Below, piece after piece: positions 41,498-49,198 of a stretch of DNA of 64,000 bases. Under the pieces are notes generated by a model. That model was not told the DNA's origin. It did not search any database and worked only from the letters and a program-made list of their open reading frames with translations. A program made the position numbers and the translations under genes. Source of the stretch: a virus; the IMG/VR virus record IMGVR_UViG_3300046513_000348, positions 154,661-218,660 of that record. One strand, given 5' to 3'. Every line of letters begins with the position of its first letter. Position 1 is the first letter of the stretch.

Positions 41498-42100
41498 TTA
41501 CGAAATAACCACGATGCCAACATCCTTGATGAACAGTTCTCCGCTGGGCGGATAGACCATTACGTGGGGAACATTGGCTGCGTACTGCTTGAGTGTGTCT
41601 GCTGCATCTGGACGCTGACGAGAAACCTCAAAGTACTGTTTTGTTTTCCCCAAGTACTTCTGGCACTTGGAGATCATCTTCTCGGTACCGTGACCCATAA
41701 GGCCACGAGCACGTTCCTCTTTGTAATAAGCGGCCAACGCGACCTGCCGCTGATACTTGTCCATGTTGTACCAGTCGAACCGATCCGACCAAACATCCAT
41801 TTCTGGAGTTTCAACGATCTCGTACCCCATCTCTGGAGGGAAGTCGTTGGAGTCGACGATGTGCATGTACAGCCTGTTACCAGATTTCCAGAACTCGTGC
41901 TTGTGCTCGAAGATTGCCGCAATACTCTTTTCAGGTATTGGTTCGATAAACAGAGAAATGTGATCGTAGTAACCTCCAGGGCGATTGAACTTCTCCCTGT
42001 CGCTTTTATCCTTCTCGATTGCCTCTTTGGTCAGACTGTGCGTCAGTCGACTACACTTGAGACTTGAGAACTTATGTTTCGAGTAATGATAGAAGAGCAT
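41498..42100 (-). CDS. Hypothetical phage protein
   Basis: The 200-residue product starts MLFYHYSKHKFSSLKCSR and continues with YYDHISLFIEPIPEKSI. A short Tyr-His N-terminal strand followed by a beta segment is somewhat like ADP-ribosyltransferase-fold proteins, but no R-S-E or H-Y-E triad is convincing, so this is only a suggestion. The middle is Trp/Tyr-rich; the end is beta-type (KDVGIVVIS). It follows the HAD phosphatase gene by five bases. Confidence 0.55.
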   Translation of the reverse strand: MLFYHYSKHKFSSLKCSRLTHSLTKEAIEKDKSDREKFNRPGGYYDHISLFIEPIPEKSIAAIFEHKHEFWKSGNRLYMHIVDSNDFPPEMGYEIVETPEMDVWSDRFDWYNMDKYQRQVALAAYYKEERARGLMGHGTEKMISKCQKYLGKTKQYFEVSRQRPDAADTLKQYAANVPHVMVYPPSGELFIKDVGIVVIS

Positions 42101-42105
42101 TTAGG

Positions 42106-42576
42106 TCATTTGATGTTGAAAGTCTTCGTACCGTTGTCAGGTTCGTCCAGGGGATCTAGGATTTCCCATTCGACGAAGAGTTCGCGCAACTTCACCCAGT
42201 CAACGCAGGGTTTGCCGTTCGAACCAACCTTCAGAGGCGTGCCTGCCCCTTTGTCGTCGATGTAAACATTCGCATGGATCTTGCGCGAATCGTTCCAGTC
42301 CTTCTGGTCCGGATTTTCGTTCACGCCCCAGAAGTCGATGTAGTTCTTGTTGCAGTAGACGAGTGCCTGATTCAGCATGTCTTCGGTGCGCAAGGTATTG
42401 AGGATGAGTCGATAACCTTTGGCCATCAATTCACGCATCACTTCAATTGCACCAGGGTTCGGATTGCCGATCGATGGGAACTCATCTTCCACGAGCGTTG
42501 CATCGAAGTCGATTGCAAAGACTGCTTTCGGTTTCTCTTCGGGTTCTTTGAAACTATCGGTTTGAAGCCAGCCCAT
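42106..42576 (-). CDS. HAD-superfamily phosphatase-like protein
   Basis: The 156-residue product starts MGWLQTDSFKEPEEKPK; TGGAGTAATT supports this ATG. The HAD core is complete at motif I, AIDFDATLVED (nucleophile D23, acid/base D25); motif II lies in YRLILNTLRTED; a later IDDKGAGTPL supplies motif III/IV-type acidic residues (VYIDDKGAG). The size suits the small soluble phosphatases of phage genomes. The substrate, possibly a nucleotide or sugar phosphate, is unknown. The 8501 protein carries a related domain that has lost the nucleophile. Confidence 0.75.
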   Translation of the reverse strand: MGWLQTDSFKEPEEKPKAVFAIDFDATLVEDEFPSIGNPNPGAIEVMRELMAKGYRLILNTLRTEDMLNQALVYCNKNYIDFWGVNENPDQKDWNDSRKIHANVYIDDKGAGTPLKVGSNGKPCVDWVKLRELFVEWEILDPLDEPDNGTKTFNIK

Positions 42577-42625
42577 AATTACTCCAGTGTACGTTGTCAC
42601 AGGATCAAAAAAAAAGAGACATAGA

Positions 42626-42649
42626 CATGCAGGGCCGAAGCCCTGCATG
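42626..42649 (-). terminator. Terminator of the upstream gene group
   Basis: A perfect 10-bp stem (CATGCAGGGC) with a C(UUCG)G tetraloop is followed leftward by TCTATGTCTCTTTTTTTT. Confidence 0.9.
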
Positions 42650-42654
42650 CTATT

Positions 42655-42912
42655 TCAGATCGGCTTGAGGCCGTTGTTCTCGATCCACTGCACGAGTCCG
42701 AAGAAGTCGGTCGTCATGTATTTTTCATCGGGGAACAAAATCACAAAGCCTTCGGAAGGACTGCGATTGCCCTTCGTCAGCTTCATCATTTCGGCTGTGT
42801 CAATTTTCAAATCGACGCCAATTCTGCAATGCTCCAGAATTGCCATGCAGGCCCTGTAGTTCGGCGAAGCGTGATGGGTACTAACGCCTCTGACGATAAC
42901 GACTCTGAGCAT
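42655..42912 (-). CDS. Small hypothetical protein
   Basis: The 85-residue product starts MLRVVIVRGVSTHHASPN; AAGGAGATCACC is a strong ribosome binding site. It looks like a small alpha/beta domain (LRVVIVRGV; CRIGVDLKIDT; GFVILFPDEKY). It is the last gene of a five-gene leftward run from 45.2 kb that ends at the terminator just downstream. The function is unknown. Confidence 0.6.
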   Translation of the reverse strand: MLRVVIVRGVSTHHASPNYRACMAILEHCRIGVDLKIDTAEMMKLTKGNRSPSEGFVILFPDEKYMTTDFFGLVQWIENNGLKPI

Positions 42913-42922
42913 GGTGATCTCC

Positions 42923-43378
42923 TTAATGAACCGTCATCAAAACGTACTCGGTCTGATCGGCCCCGATGAGACACTTCTCTTCACCGTACTTGTAGGAGAG
43001 AGTGCGCTCCCACAGGGTCGACATGGAGAACAGTTCGTCGACGAGGACCAGTGCGTCACGAACGGTCGCCGCTTGTTCATCGTTGATACGGCGGAGATCT
43101 TTCTTCGCCTGCGGCCGATAGCCGTTGACGACGATCAAGGCGTCCTTCAGCATTTCTTCGCCGCCGTCTTGATAGAAATCTTTCAGACGATCGATTCCTG
43201 CGTGGAGTCGGATCATCAGCGTTTGGCGATCGGCGTGGATCGCGTCTCCGGTTTTCATGCGCTCGAGGCGGAGGTAGCCGTCGATTGCGAGTCGATCGAA
43301 ATCTTCGTCTCCGAGAGTGAGGTGTCCCTCAACGTTGCTGAGGAGATCGGTCGACTTGGTAGCTTTGTTAGTTTGCAT
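42923..43378 (-). CDS. Hypothetical helical phage protein
   Basis: The likely start is the ATG at 43378 (MQTNKATKSTD), overlapping the upstream stop by 11 bases; a start at 43402 is possible, and neither has a clear ribosome binding site. The 151-residue product is almost wholly helical, rich in Leu, Arg, Asp and Glu (LMIRLHAGIDRLKDFYQDGG; KKDLRRINDEQAATVRDALV). It is consistent with a scaffold or binding protein; no family was recognised. Confidence 0.55.
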   Translation of the reverse strand: MQTNKATKSTDLLSNVEGHLTLGDEDFDRLAIDGYLRLERMKTGDAIHADRQTLMIRLHAGIDRLKDFYQDGGEEMLKDALIVVNGYRPQAKKDLRRINDEQAATVRDALVLVDELFSMSTLWERTLSYKYGEEKCLIGADQTEYVLMTVH

Positions 43379-44261
43379 TTCGTTTTGGAAAGATAGATAC
43401 AACGTTTTGAATTGGCTGAGTCAAGTCGTAGTCCGACATATCGTGGAAGACCTTGTTCAGCATTTTGGCCGCCCAGTGATAAACACGGGTGGTTTTCTCC
43501 TCGACATAATCTCGAGGAATGAAGATGCCACAGTTTGCACTGATGGCCATCGCGCACTGCTTGTAAAAACTCACGTCCATGAGACCATCGTTCTTAGCCT
43601 GGTTCTCGGGATGAGGGAAGAACCCTTCCAATGAGGCCTGATGGATTCGGAAAAGAACCCGGTCCAGTTCAAGCTTATTGAAAAGCGTATCCGGAAGTAC
43701 CGACGTGTACGTTTCGTCCGTCTGGTACACTACCTTGTCACGCTGCGTCAGAACGCATGTGCAAAGAATGTCCAGTGTCTCGAGAGACTCGAAATTGAAA
43801 CGCTTGGGAATCGGAGTACCGAAATACATACTGCTTGCATTGAATGCCCAGATCACGGCGATCTTGTCCATCATCGCTTTCGTGGCATTGCTGATGCTTT
43901 CCTGGTTACGCTCCGAAGGGTTCGTCTGGAAATGAATGAGATTGGATCCCATCAAGTCCTTGATCTTCGGAACGGCCAAGAGTGTTTGCTCCAACTTCAG
44001 GAGCTGTCCAGGGAAATACGTTTCAGCGTATGCCTGGATGTCGGGACTGCCGAATGTGCGATGTTCGACGACCCCGTCATTGTTTTGTTTTACCGCCTCG
44101 AGTACAAGTGGTACAGTCTCAGTACCTCGTAACCACTCATGAACGCGAACGGCATTTTGTGTTGAATAAAACTTTCCAGCGTTGTCTTGAAGACAACCCT
44201 CCACGGAAGGAACACCATTTTCTTCTGCTCCGACATTAACCTGTAAACGTGTTGTGTGCAT
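43368..44261 (-). CDS. Hypothetical phage protein
   Basis: The 297-residue product starts MHTTRLQVNVGAEENGVP, with CGGAGCTATTA upstream. It overlaps the upstream stop as TAATG. The N-terminal 90 residues are mixed, then largely helical (ISNATKAMMDKIAVIWAFNA). The C-terminal end is basic (SIFPKRNAN). It shows no membrane helix or recognised motif. It is part of a chain of overlapping genes, 45228 to 43368, with coupled translation. Confidence 0.6.
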   Translation of the reverse strand: MHTTRLQVNVGAEENGVPSVEGCLQDNAGKFYSTQNAVRVHEWLRGTETVPLVLEAVKQNNDGVVEHRTFGSPDIQAYAETYFPGQLLKLEQTLLAVPKIKDLMGSNLIHFQTNPSERNQESISNATKAMMDKIAVIWAFNASSMYFGTPIPKRFNFESLETLDILCTCVLTQRDKVVYQTDETYTSVLPDTLFNKLELDRVLFRIHQASLEGFFPHPENQAKNDGLMDVSFYKQCAMAISANCGIFIPRDYVEEKTTRVYHWAAKMLNKVFHDMSDYDLTQPIQNVVSIFPKRNAN

Positions 44262-44794
44262 TAATAGCTCCGAATACGCGGACGCTGAAGCCCGCCAGTG
44301 TTTTGAGGAAGGTCAATCGGGTCATCGATATGCCGTTCCGTAATTTCAACCTTGAAGCTGAAAGTACCGACTCGACGGACATCTGGAATGGCCGTGACAT
44401 CGGTCTCGAAGTCTGGATCTTCTTTCCAGCCGCGAGGAAATCTTGTTTCAGGCAGGTAGTACCCGTTGGCGGTCATCGCCGACATCACCTCCCGCCCAAT
44501 CAACAGTATCAGATCGGCTAATCTGTTTTTATCCGAATGACTGAGGTAGAACTTGCCAATGCCCAGATCGTTGTACATTCCGTACGCAAGATCGTTCAGG
44601 TTGTCTTCACATATCGAGTAGCTGCGCGGGTACATCACGCAAGCCGTAAATACTTGTTCCATGAAGTCCTGGAATCCCAGAGTCTTCAGGAATCTGAAGT
44701 ATTCCCAATAGGGAGCCTCATTGGCCTTTTTCATTTCGTCTTCGAATGCATCGAAGGCGCGTCTAAGACTGATAAGGAAAGTTAACTTTTCCAT
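44261..44794 (-). CDS. Hypothetical phage protein
   Basis: The 177-residue product starts MEKLTFLISLRRAFDAFED after GAGGGAGTA. Helices dominate the first 130 residues; the last part is a strand-rich segment (VGTFSFKVEITERHIDD). It overlaps both neighbours by one base (TAATG), so the genes are translationally coupled. The function is unknown. Confidence 0.6.
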   Translation of the reverse strand: MEKLTFLISLRRAFDAFEDEMKKANEAPYWEYFRFLKTLGFQDFMEQVFTACVMYPRSYSICEDNLNDLAYGMYNDLGIGKFYLSHSDKNRLADLILLIGREVMSAMTANGYYLPETRFPRGWKEDPDFETDVTAIPDVRRVGTFSFKVEITERHIDDPIDLPQNTGGLQRPRIRSY

Positions 44795-45228
44795 TACTCC
44801 CTCGTCGACGGTCTAACCACAATTGCGAAGTTGTTGCTCGAAACGCGGATGACCTTTGGTTGGTCCCTGTAGTAGGATCTACAGAAATTGTAAAAGCCTG
44901 TATCCAAGAAGAGCTCCGATAGAGTCTCACAGATCGAATACAGAATAGAGTGGATTTTCAAATACGAATCTTCACTCTCGATAATCGAACGCCCAAGAAT
45001 CCCTCTGTCGCAGAGTAGATCTATGAGGTAATCCATTTCATTGAGGCGGCTATAAATCGCACCTGGACCAGTATCGAGAGGTTCTTCATCTTCAGTTAAG
45101 AAGCGAACAATCTCATTCAAAAGCTTTTCCAGGTCAGTGTCCTGAAATACGCCCGACGGATCATTCCTCCTCAGATAACGTTCGAAGTTGAAGATGATGC
45201 CAAAACGGTATCTCATAACTGGACTCAT
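44794..45228 (-). CDS. Hypothetical phage protein
   Basis: The 144-residue product starts MSPVMRYRFGIIFNFERY at 45228, where the ATG belongs to a TTTTACAATG element; the second methionine (45216) is an alternative. It is helical and acidic in the centre (EEPLDTGPGAIYSRLNEMDY). The base composition is AT-richer than the virion genes. It is the first gene of the coupled chain, with a TATATCAT element upstream but a terminator between the element and the gene. Confidence 0.55.
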   Translation of the reverse strand: MSPVMRYRFGIIFNFERYLRRNDPSGVFQDTDLEKLLNEIVRFLTEDEEPLDTGPGAIYSRLNEMDYLIDLLCDRGILGRSIIESEDSYLKIHSILYSICETLSELFLDTGFYNFCRSYYRDQPKVIRVSSNNFAIVVRPSTRE

Positions 45229-45242
45229 TGTAAAAGGGAAAA

Positions 45243-45270
45243 CCCAGCTAGGCCCGAAGGCCTAGCTGGG
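45243..45270 (-). terminator. Terminator of thyA
   Basis: An 11-bp stem (CCCAGCTAGGC, extendable by one pair) with a C(UUCG)G tetraloop. TTTTCCCTTTTA follows on the leftward strand, just before the 45228 gene. Confidence 0.85.
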
Positions 45271-45336
45271 CATGATGCAGTTAATGACGGCTCGAATAAT
45301 CATTAACCACGACCTAGGGAGGATTAGGTCATAGCA

Positions 45337-45344
45337 ATGATATA
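45337..45344 (-). promoter_or_regulatory. Candidate early promoter (TATATCAT) upstream of a terminator
   Basis: The leftward reading CGATATATCATTGC lies between the thyA stop and the thyA terminator, so a transcript starting here would meet the terminator before reaching the next gene at 45228. Confidence 0.4.
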
Positions 45345-45357
45345 TCGATGAAACTGT

Positions 45358-46656
45358 TTACACCGCAGCGCGAGGATAGACGATCTTCGGATGGGATGCG
45401 TAGTGAACCACCAGCTGTTTGTGGTCGAAGTCCTCGAGGTTCTTAAGTTCCTGTACCACTTCCACACAGCACGGCGCCATCGGCGTGCGTTCCAGTTGTT
45501 CCTTCACCTTCTCGACCTGGTTCGAGTAGATGTGGTGGTCACCCATCAGGTGGGTGTATTCCCACGGCACCATGTTGCACATCGAGGCCAGCAGGTGGGT
45601 CAGCAGCGAGTACATGCCGACGTTGAAGACGGTGCCGAGTGGGACGTCTTGCGAACGAGCGAAGCACAGCAGCGACAGGGCGCGAGTCGGCAGGTCCTTT
45701 TCCTTGTGGATCGCGAGAAGCTTCTTGCCTTCTTCCGTGATGTTGAAGGCGTAGTCGGCCACGATGTCGTAAGGCTTCTTGGTCGGGTTGCGCTGCATGT
45801 CCTGCCAGGACATCGGGATCGGATGTGCCGATTCGACCCAGCCCATGTTGTTCATCCAGACGTTGGCGAACGCCACGATCTGTTTGTTCAGCTCCATGCA
45901 GGACATGCCGTTCTCGGCGTTGATCAGTTCTTTGACCTTCGTCTGGAAACCGATGTGGCTGTAAGCCCACTGACGCAGGATTTCCATCTCGGTCATGTCG
46001 TGGGATTCAACCTGCCAGGTCGAGTGGCATGGCGCCAGTGCCATCTTGCCGTTGTCGGCGTTTTCCTTCGGCGACATGGAAAGATCCGGCAGCAAGCCGG
46101 CGTGCCAGACGTTCACGACCAGGCGACGCGAGTCCGGGTTGTTGCGCAGTTCATCGGCGATGTATTGCAGCTGGTCGACACCACCGCGGCCGCCGTCCTG
46201 GTACAGCTTGGTCTTTTCCTTGACGAAGGCCTTGACTGCTTCGATGGCGGCGCTGATGCTGATGTAGTCTTCTCCGCTGACTGCATCCGACAGGATTTTG
46301 TTCAGACGCTCTTCGTCTTCGCCGGCAATCTCGCGAACTGCCGCGCCGAAGTTACGCCACTGCTCGCCATACATCGGGCCGATGGTACCGGACTTGTCGC
46401 CAGCCCATGCATTCCAGATGCCGTTCTTGCGTTCCTTCAGCCACTGGACCGAGACGATGCCTTTGAGCATCCACTCCAGTTCCGACGAGACTTTCTCGTG
46501 GTCCACTTCACGAGTAGTCGGGATCGGCCAGAAGCCATGTTGCAGCGAGAACTTCATCATGCCGCCGAAATCCGAAATCGTGCCAGTGCCAGTACGGTCA
46601 CCTTTAACACGACCATTGTCCAGCAGATGCCGCATCAGGTCTTGATGTTGTTTCAT
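45358..46656 (-). CDS. thyA: Thymidylate synthase with two internal insertions
   Basis: The 432-residue protein aligns with ThyA from its first residue: DRTGTGT, IWNAWAGD then GPMYGEQW, the RRLVVNVWH segment, catalytic MALAPCH (C210), FARSQDVPLGTVFNV (R334, S335, N345) and GDHHIYSN (H374, Y377). The retained Asn at 345 points to dUMP rather than dCMP as substrate. It makes dTMP from dUMP with methylene-tetrahydrofolate. E. coli ThyA is 264 residues; here about 50 residues are added near 105-158 and about 100 near 225-327. TGAGGAAAAC is a good ribosome binding site. The terminator and a candidate promoter follow. Confidence 0.95.
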   Translation of the reverse strand: MKQHQDLMRHLLDNGRVKGDRTGTGTISDFGGMMKFSLQHGFWPIPTTREVDHEKVSSELEWMLKGIVSVQWLKERKNGIWNAWAGDKSGTIGPMYGEQWRNFGAAVREIAGEDEERLNKILSDAVSGEDYISISAAIEAVKAFVKEKTKLYQDGGRGGVDQLQYIADELRNNPDSRRLVVNVWHAGLLPDLSMSPKENADNGKMALAPCHSTWQVESHDMTEMEILRQWAYSHIGFQTKVKELINAENGMSCMELNKQIVAFANVWMNNMGWVESAHPIPMSWQDMQRNPTKKPYDIVADYAFNITEEGKKLLAIHKEKDLPTRALSLLCFARSQDVPLGTVFNVGMYSLLTHLLASMCNMVPWEYTHLMGDHHIYSNQVEKVKEQLERTPMAPCCVEVVQELKNLEDFDHKQLVVHYASHPKIVYPRAAV

Positions 46657-46713
46657 GTTTTCCTCAATGAAAGACGAAAAAAAAATGTTACCACTAACTA
46701 ATCGTTGCTTGCG

Positions 46714-47100
46714 CTATTTGTTTACAGTCAACAGCAAGACTGTTCCATAAGTTCCTTCTTCTGCCCACATGGACTTAGGCATTGGAAAACATTCGAGGCA
46801 TCGAAGGTAGTACTTGAACAACTTCAATGCATTCTCGATGTCATCCAGATATTCTTCAAATTCGTTTCTGTACTGTTGAGATCTTTCCTGGAGTTCCGTT
46901 TTAAACTCATACAGGAATTCCGCCACCGAGTGATCGAAGTCATCAGCTGTCTCGGACCCATTATCGTAGAGTCGTTCAATCAGCGAATTGCAGAGGTACG
47001 CGTATTCAAAGCTTACGTTGCCGGGGAGATTGTTAAAGAGTAGCCTTTCGACATCTCTCTTTTCATTTCTCGTTCCGACTAAGTATTTTTGTTCTGCCAT
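46714..47100 (-). CDS. Small hypothetical protein
   Basis: The 128-residue product starts MAEQKYLVGTRNEKRDVER. It is helical, acidic and aromatic-rich in the middle (FDHSVAEFLYEFKTELQERS), with cysteines near residue 101 (LRCLECFP). The AT-rich base composition is unlike the neighbouring virion genes. No clear ribosome binding site is seen. It lies behind a TATATTAC candidate promoter and directly upstream of thyA. The function is unknown. Confidence 0.55.
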   Translation of the reverse strand: MAEQKYLVGTRNEKRDVERLLFNNLPGNVSFEYAYLCNSLIERLYDNGSETADDFDHSVAEFLYEFKTELQERSQQYRNEFEEYLDDIENALKLFKYYLRCLECFPMPKSMWAEEGTYGTVLLLTVNK

Positions 47101-47170
47101 AATCGGCCAAAAAAAAAGATGCGTTATAAGACAGGGAAATGTTGGTATGAAACCAACTTACAACAAAGTT

Positions 47171-47178
47171 GTAATATA
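47171..47178 (-). promoter_or_regulatory. Candidate early promoter (TATATTAC)
   Basis: The leftward reading GCTATATATTACAA matches the phiKZ early core exactly, about 70 bases before the 47100 ATG. Confidence 0.55.
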
Positions 47179-47220
47179 TAGCTGTTGAAATCTAGAGTGA
47201 AACAGACGACATAAAACAAA

Positions 47221-47246
47221 TACGAGTAGGCCGAAGCCTACTCGTA
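47221..47246 (-). terminator. Terminator of the 47360-48475 gene
   Basis: A perfect 11-bp stem (TACGAGTAGGC) with a C(UUCG)G tetraloop. TTTGTTTTATGTCG follows leftward. Confidence 0.85.
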
Positions 47247-47273
47247 TCCTCACTCACTCTGATTGAGCGGTTT

Positions 47274-47357
47274 TTATTTGGCGGGCGGAGTCCAGGCCGA
47301 ATACCACACCTGGATTGCCACCTGCCACCAGATTCCCACTGCGACAGGAAGGAACAT
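47274..47357 (-). CDS. Possible 27-residue membrane microprotein
   Basis: A short frame starts two bases after the stop of the 47360 gene and ends before its terminator. The product is hydrophobic and Trp-rich (MFLPVAVGIWWQVAIQVW ...), so it could be one membrane helix. There is no Shine-Dalgarno, so translation would need coupling to the upstream stop. Evidence is only the frame, the position and the composition; it may be chance. Confidence 0.2.
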   Translation of the reverse strand: MFLPVAVGIWWQVAIQVWYSAWTPPAK

Positions 47358-47359
47358 GG

Positions 47360-48475
47360 TTAGCCGATGCTGGAGGCGCCGACGGCTTCGTCTTCAGCCA
47401 TCTGCGTGCCGACATCGCCGGCGGTGATTGCTGGAACGATGAACATGTCGACGCCCGGCAGGATGGTCGCGAATTGTTCATCGGTCAGGTCCACGAGCTT
47501 CGACAGGTAGTACGGCAGGGTCACCTGCATTTCGGCCGTGCTGTTGTACGAAGCGACTTCTTCGGCGAGGATGCCCGATTCCAGGAACTTGGCCACCAGT
47601 GGCGTTGCGGCCGACTTGGACCAGGTCGCGATGGTGCTGATGTAGGTCGCTTTGGCCTCGTCGTCCAGGGCGCTGAATTCGTCCTTGTTCAGAACGTTGA
47701 ATTCGTTCTTGCCGCCTTCGGCTTTCTTCTGCTGCTTCTGCTTCTTGCTGGCGCCGTTCTGCTGGCTGCCATGCTTCTCGGTCAGTTCCTGCAGACCACG
47801 GCCGACGTAGTTGTCGAACTGGCCTTCGGCGAACACGATCTTCGGGGTGTGCGCGATCAGTGGCATGTTCTGCTTGATCTTGGTCAGCACTTCCTGCATC
47901 AGGCGTTCCGAGCTGATGAAGTCAGCCAGGTTGACGACCGGCGACACGATGGTGAAGCTGAAGCACTGGTCGGCGTCCGACGATTCGTTCAGCCACAGCT
48001 TGCCCTTGATGCCCGGGACCTTGGGGACGTCCAGCACGCCGCGGTAGGCGTTGAAGAAGGTCAGGTTGCCCAGGGGGACGATCAGCGTTTCCAGCAGCGG
48101 CTTCTGACGACCATGGTGGATCGTGCTGTAGTCGACGCGGTTGGTGTTCAGGCCGAGCAGGTTGCGGAACTGGGTAGCCAGCTGGGTTTCGGTCTGGATG
48201 TCCGGCGACTTGGCCAGGCCGTAGTGGTTCAGGAACGCGTCCGAGTTCACCAGGGCCTTGAAGGCCTGTGCCAGGCGCACGGCGATGTCCTTGACGTTCT
48301 TGCGGTTCTTCTTCAGCTCGGTCAGGTTGCGATGCAGGCGCCAGTAAGCGGTTTCGCCATTCGGCAGCTTGACTGCACCCGACGGCAGGTCGCTCGACAG
48401 GCTATTGAAGATACGCGGCAGTGCCAGGAATTGGATGGTTTGGCTGTCGACAGCACGTTGCAGTTTGGATGACAT
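47360..48475 (-). CDS. Hypothetical, probably highly expressed phage protein
   Basis: The 371-residue product is taken to start MSSKLQRAVDSQTIQFLAL at 48475; the longer frame to 48574 has no site. Codon bias is strong, as in the capsid candidate, so it is probably abundant. A Lys/Gln-rich linker (about 235-252, KKQKQQKKAEGGK) separates two domains. The last residues are acidic. It forms one unit with a terminator after the possible microprotein. The function is not recognised; a virion role is plausible from codon use. Confidence 0.6.
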   Translation of the reverse strand: MSSKLQRAVDSQTIQFLALPRIFNSLSSDLPSGAVKLPNGETAYWRLHRNLTELKKNRKNVKDIAVRLAQAFKALVNSDAFLNHYGLAKSPDIQTETQLATQFRNLLGLNTNRVDYSTIHHGRQKPLLETLIVPLGNLTFFNAYRGVLDVPKVPGIKGKLWLNESSDADQCFSFTIVSPVVNLADFISSERLMQEVLTKIKQNMPLIAHTPKIVFAEGQFDNYVGRGLQELTEKHGSQQNGASKKQKQQKKAEGGKNEFNVLNKDEFSALDDEAKATYISTIATWSKSAATPLVAKFLESGILAEEVASYNSTAEMQVTLPYYLSKLVDLTDEQFATILPGVDMFIVPAITAGDVGTQMAEDEAVGASSIG

Positions 48476-48670
48476 GATGATGCTCTCAGAGTGAGTGTTT
48501 TGGATGCCTGTGAGACAAAGCTCCAGGCGCACATAGGCAGAATGTCTACATAGAATGCAGAACACTTTCTCCACGGATGGAGTGGTTTTGTATCAACGTT
48601 GTGCAGATGGAGGCTGCTACGTCAAAGCATAACGCGAGGTCACTAGAAATTAACATATGGCATAAGGTCT

Positions 48671-48692
48671 GGTACTGGGTTGCCCCAGTACC
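48671..48692 (-). terminator. Terminator of the 48699-49118 gene
   Basis: A perfect 9-bp stem (GGTACTGGG) with loop TTGC is followed leftward by CTTATGCCATATG. Confidence 0.8.
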
Positions 48693-48698
48693 ATTTCG

Positions 48699-49118
48699 TT
48701 ATAGGCCAAGATTGTGGAAGAGACGAACGGCACCATAGATGATGGCGCGTTTCCAGATCGGCGTTCCAGCGACCTTCATGGCAGCGTAGAAGATGTCATC
48801 GATCTCTTTCTGCATCAACAGACGGATAGGTTCTTGACCGTAGCTCGTGAGCTTTCTGCTGACGCACAGGTAGTCGTGAACGATTGCTGCTTGGCCGTAA
48901 ATTCCCCATGGCGGGAAGATGGACCAGAACATGCGAGGAACCGAAGCGCCATCAGTTTGGAAACCTTTGGGAACGGTTACGTATTTGTTGTCCGTGATAG
49001 GACCAATGTAGAAAGTGAAGTCTGCATCGGTGAACCAAAGATCTTCTTTGTTTTGTACAGACGGCGCAAGGGCATACAGAATTCCCACTACTCGGTCGTA
49101 CGATCCAACAATTTCCAT
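48699..49118 (-). CDS. DUF1353-family phage protein
   Basis: The 139-residue product (start MEIVGSYDR chosen; ATG at 49130 is an alternative) has the DUF1353 signature: VTVPKGFQTDGASVPR, then MFWSIFPPWGIYGQA and AAIVHDYLC, with a helical end. DUF1353 proteins occur next to tail and endolysin genes in many phages, but their function is unknown. It lies just before the tail-fibre group, consistent with a tail-associated role. Confidence 0.75.
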   Translation of the reverse strand: MEIVGSYDRVVGILYALAPSVQNKEDLWFTDADFTFYIGPITDNKYVTVPKGFQTDGASVPRMFWSIFPPWGIYGQAAIVHDYLCVSRKLTSYGQEPIRLLMQKEIDDIFYAAMKVAGTPIWKRAIIYGAVRLFHNLGL

Positions 49119-49152
49119 ACTAGCTCTCATGGTGGTTAAACCACAAGATCAT

Positions 49153-49186
49153 AAATCAGGATAGGGCTTTCGCCCTATCCTGATTT
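49153..49186 (-). terminator. Terminator of the tail-fibre unit
   Basis: A perfect 15-bp stem (AAATCAGGATAGGGC) with a GAAA loop on the leftward strand. Its 11-bp core is the reverse copy of the terminator at 55517. Confidence 0.9.
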
Positions 49187-49198
49187 ACGTTTCGTTAT

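Noticed and set aside
44886-44896. TTTTACAAT inside the 44794 gene
   Set aside because: It lies within coding sequence, far from any gene start, and is taken as chance.
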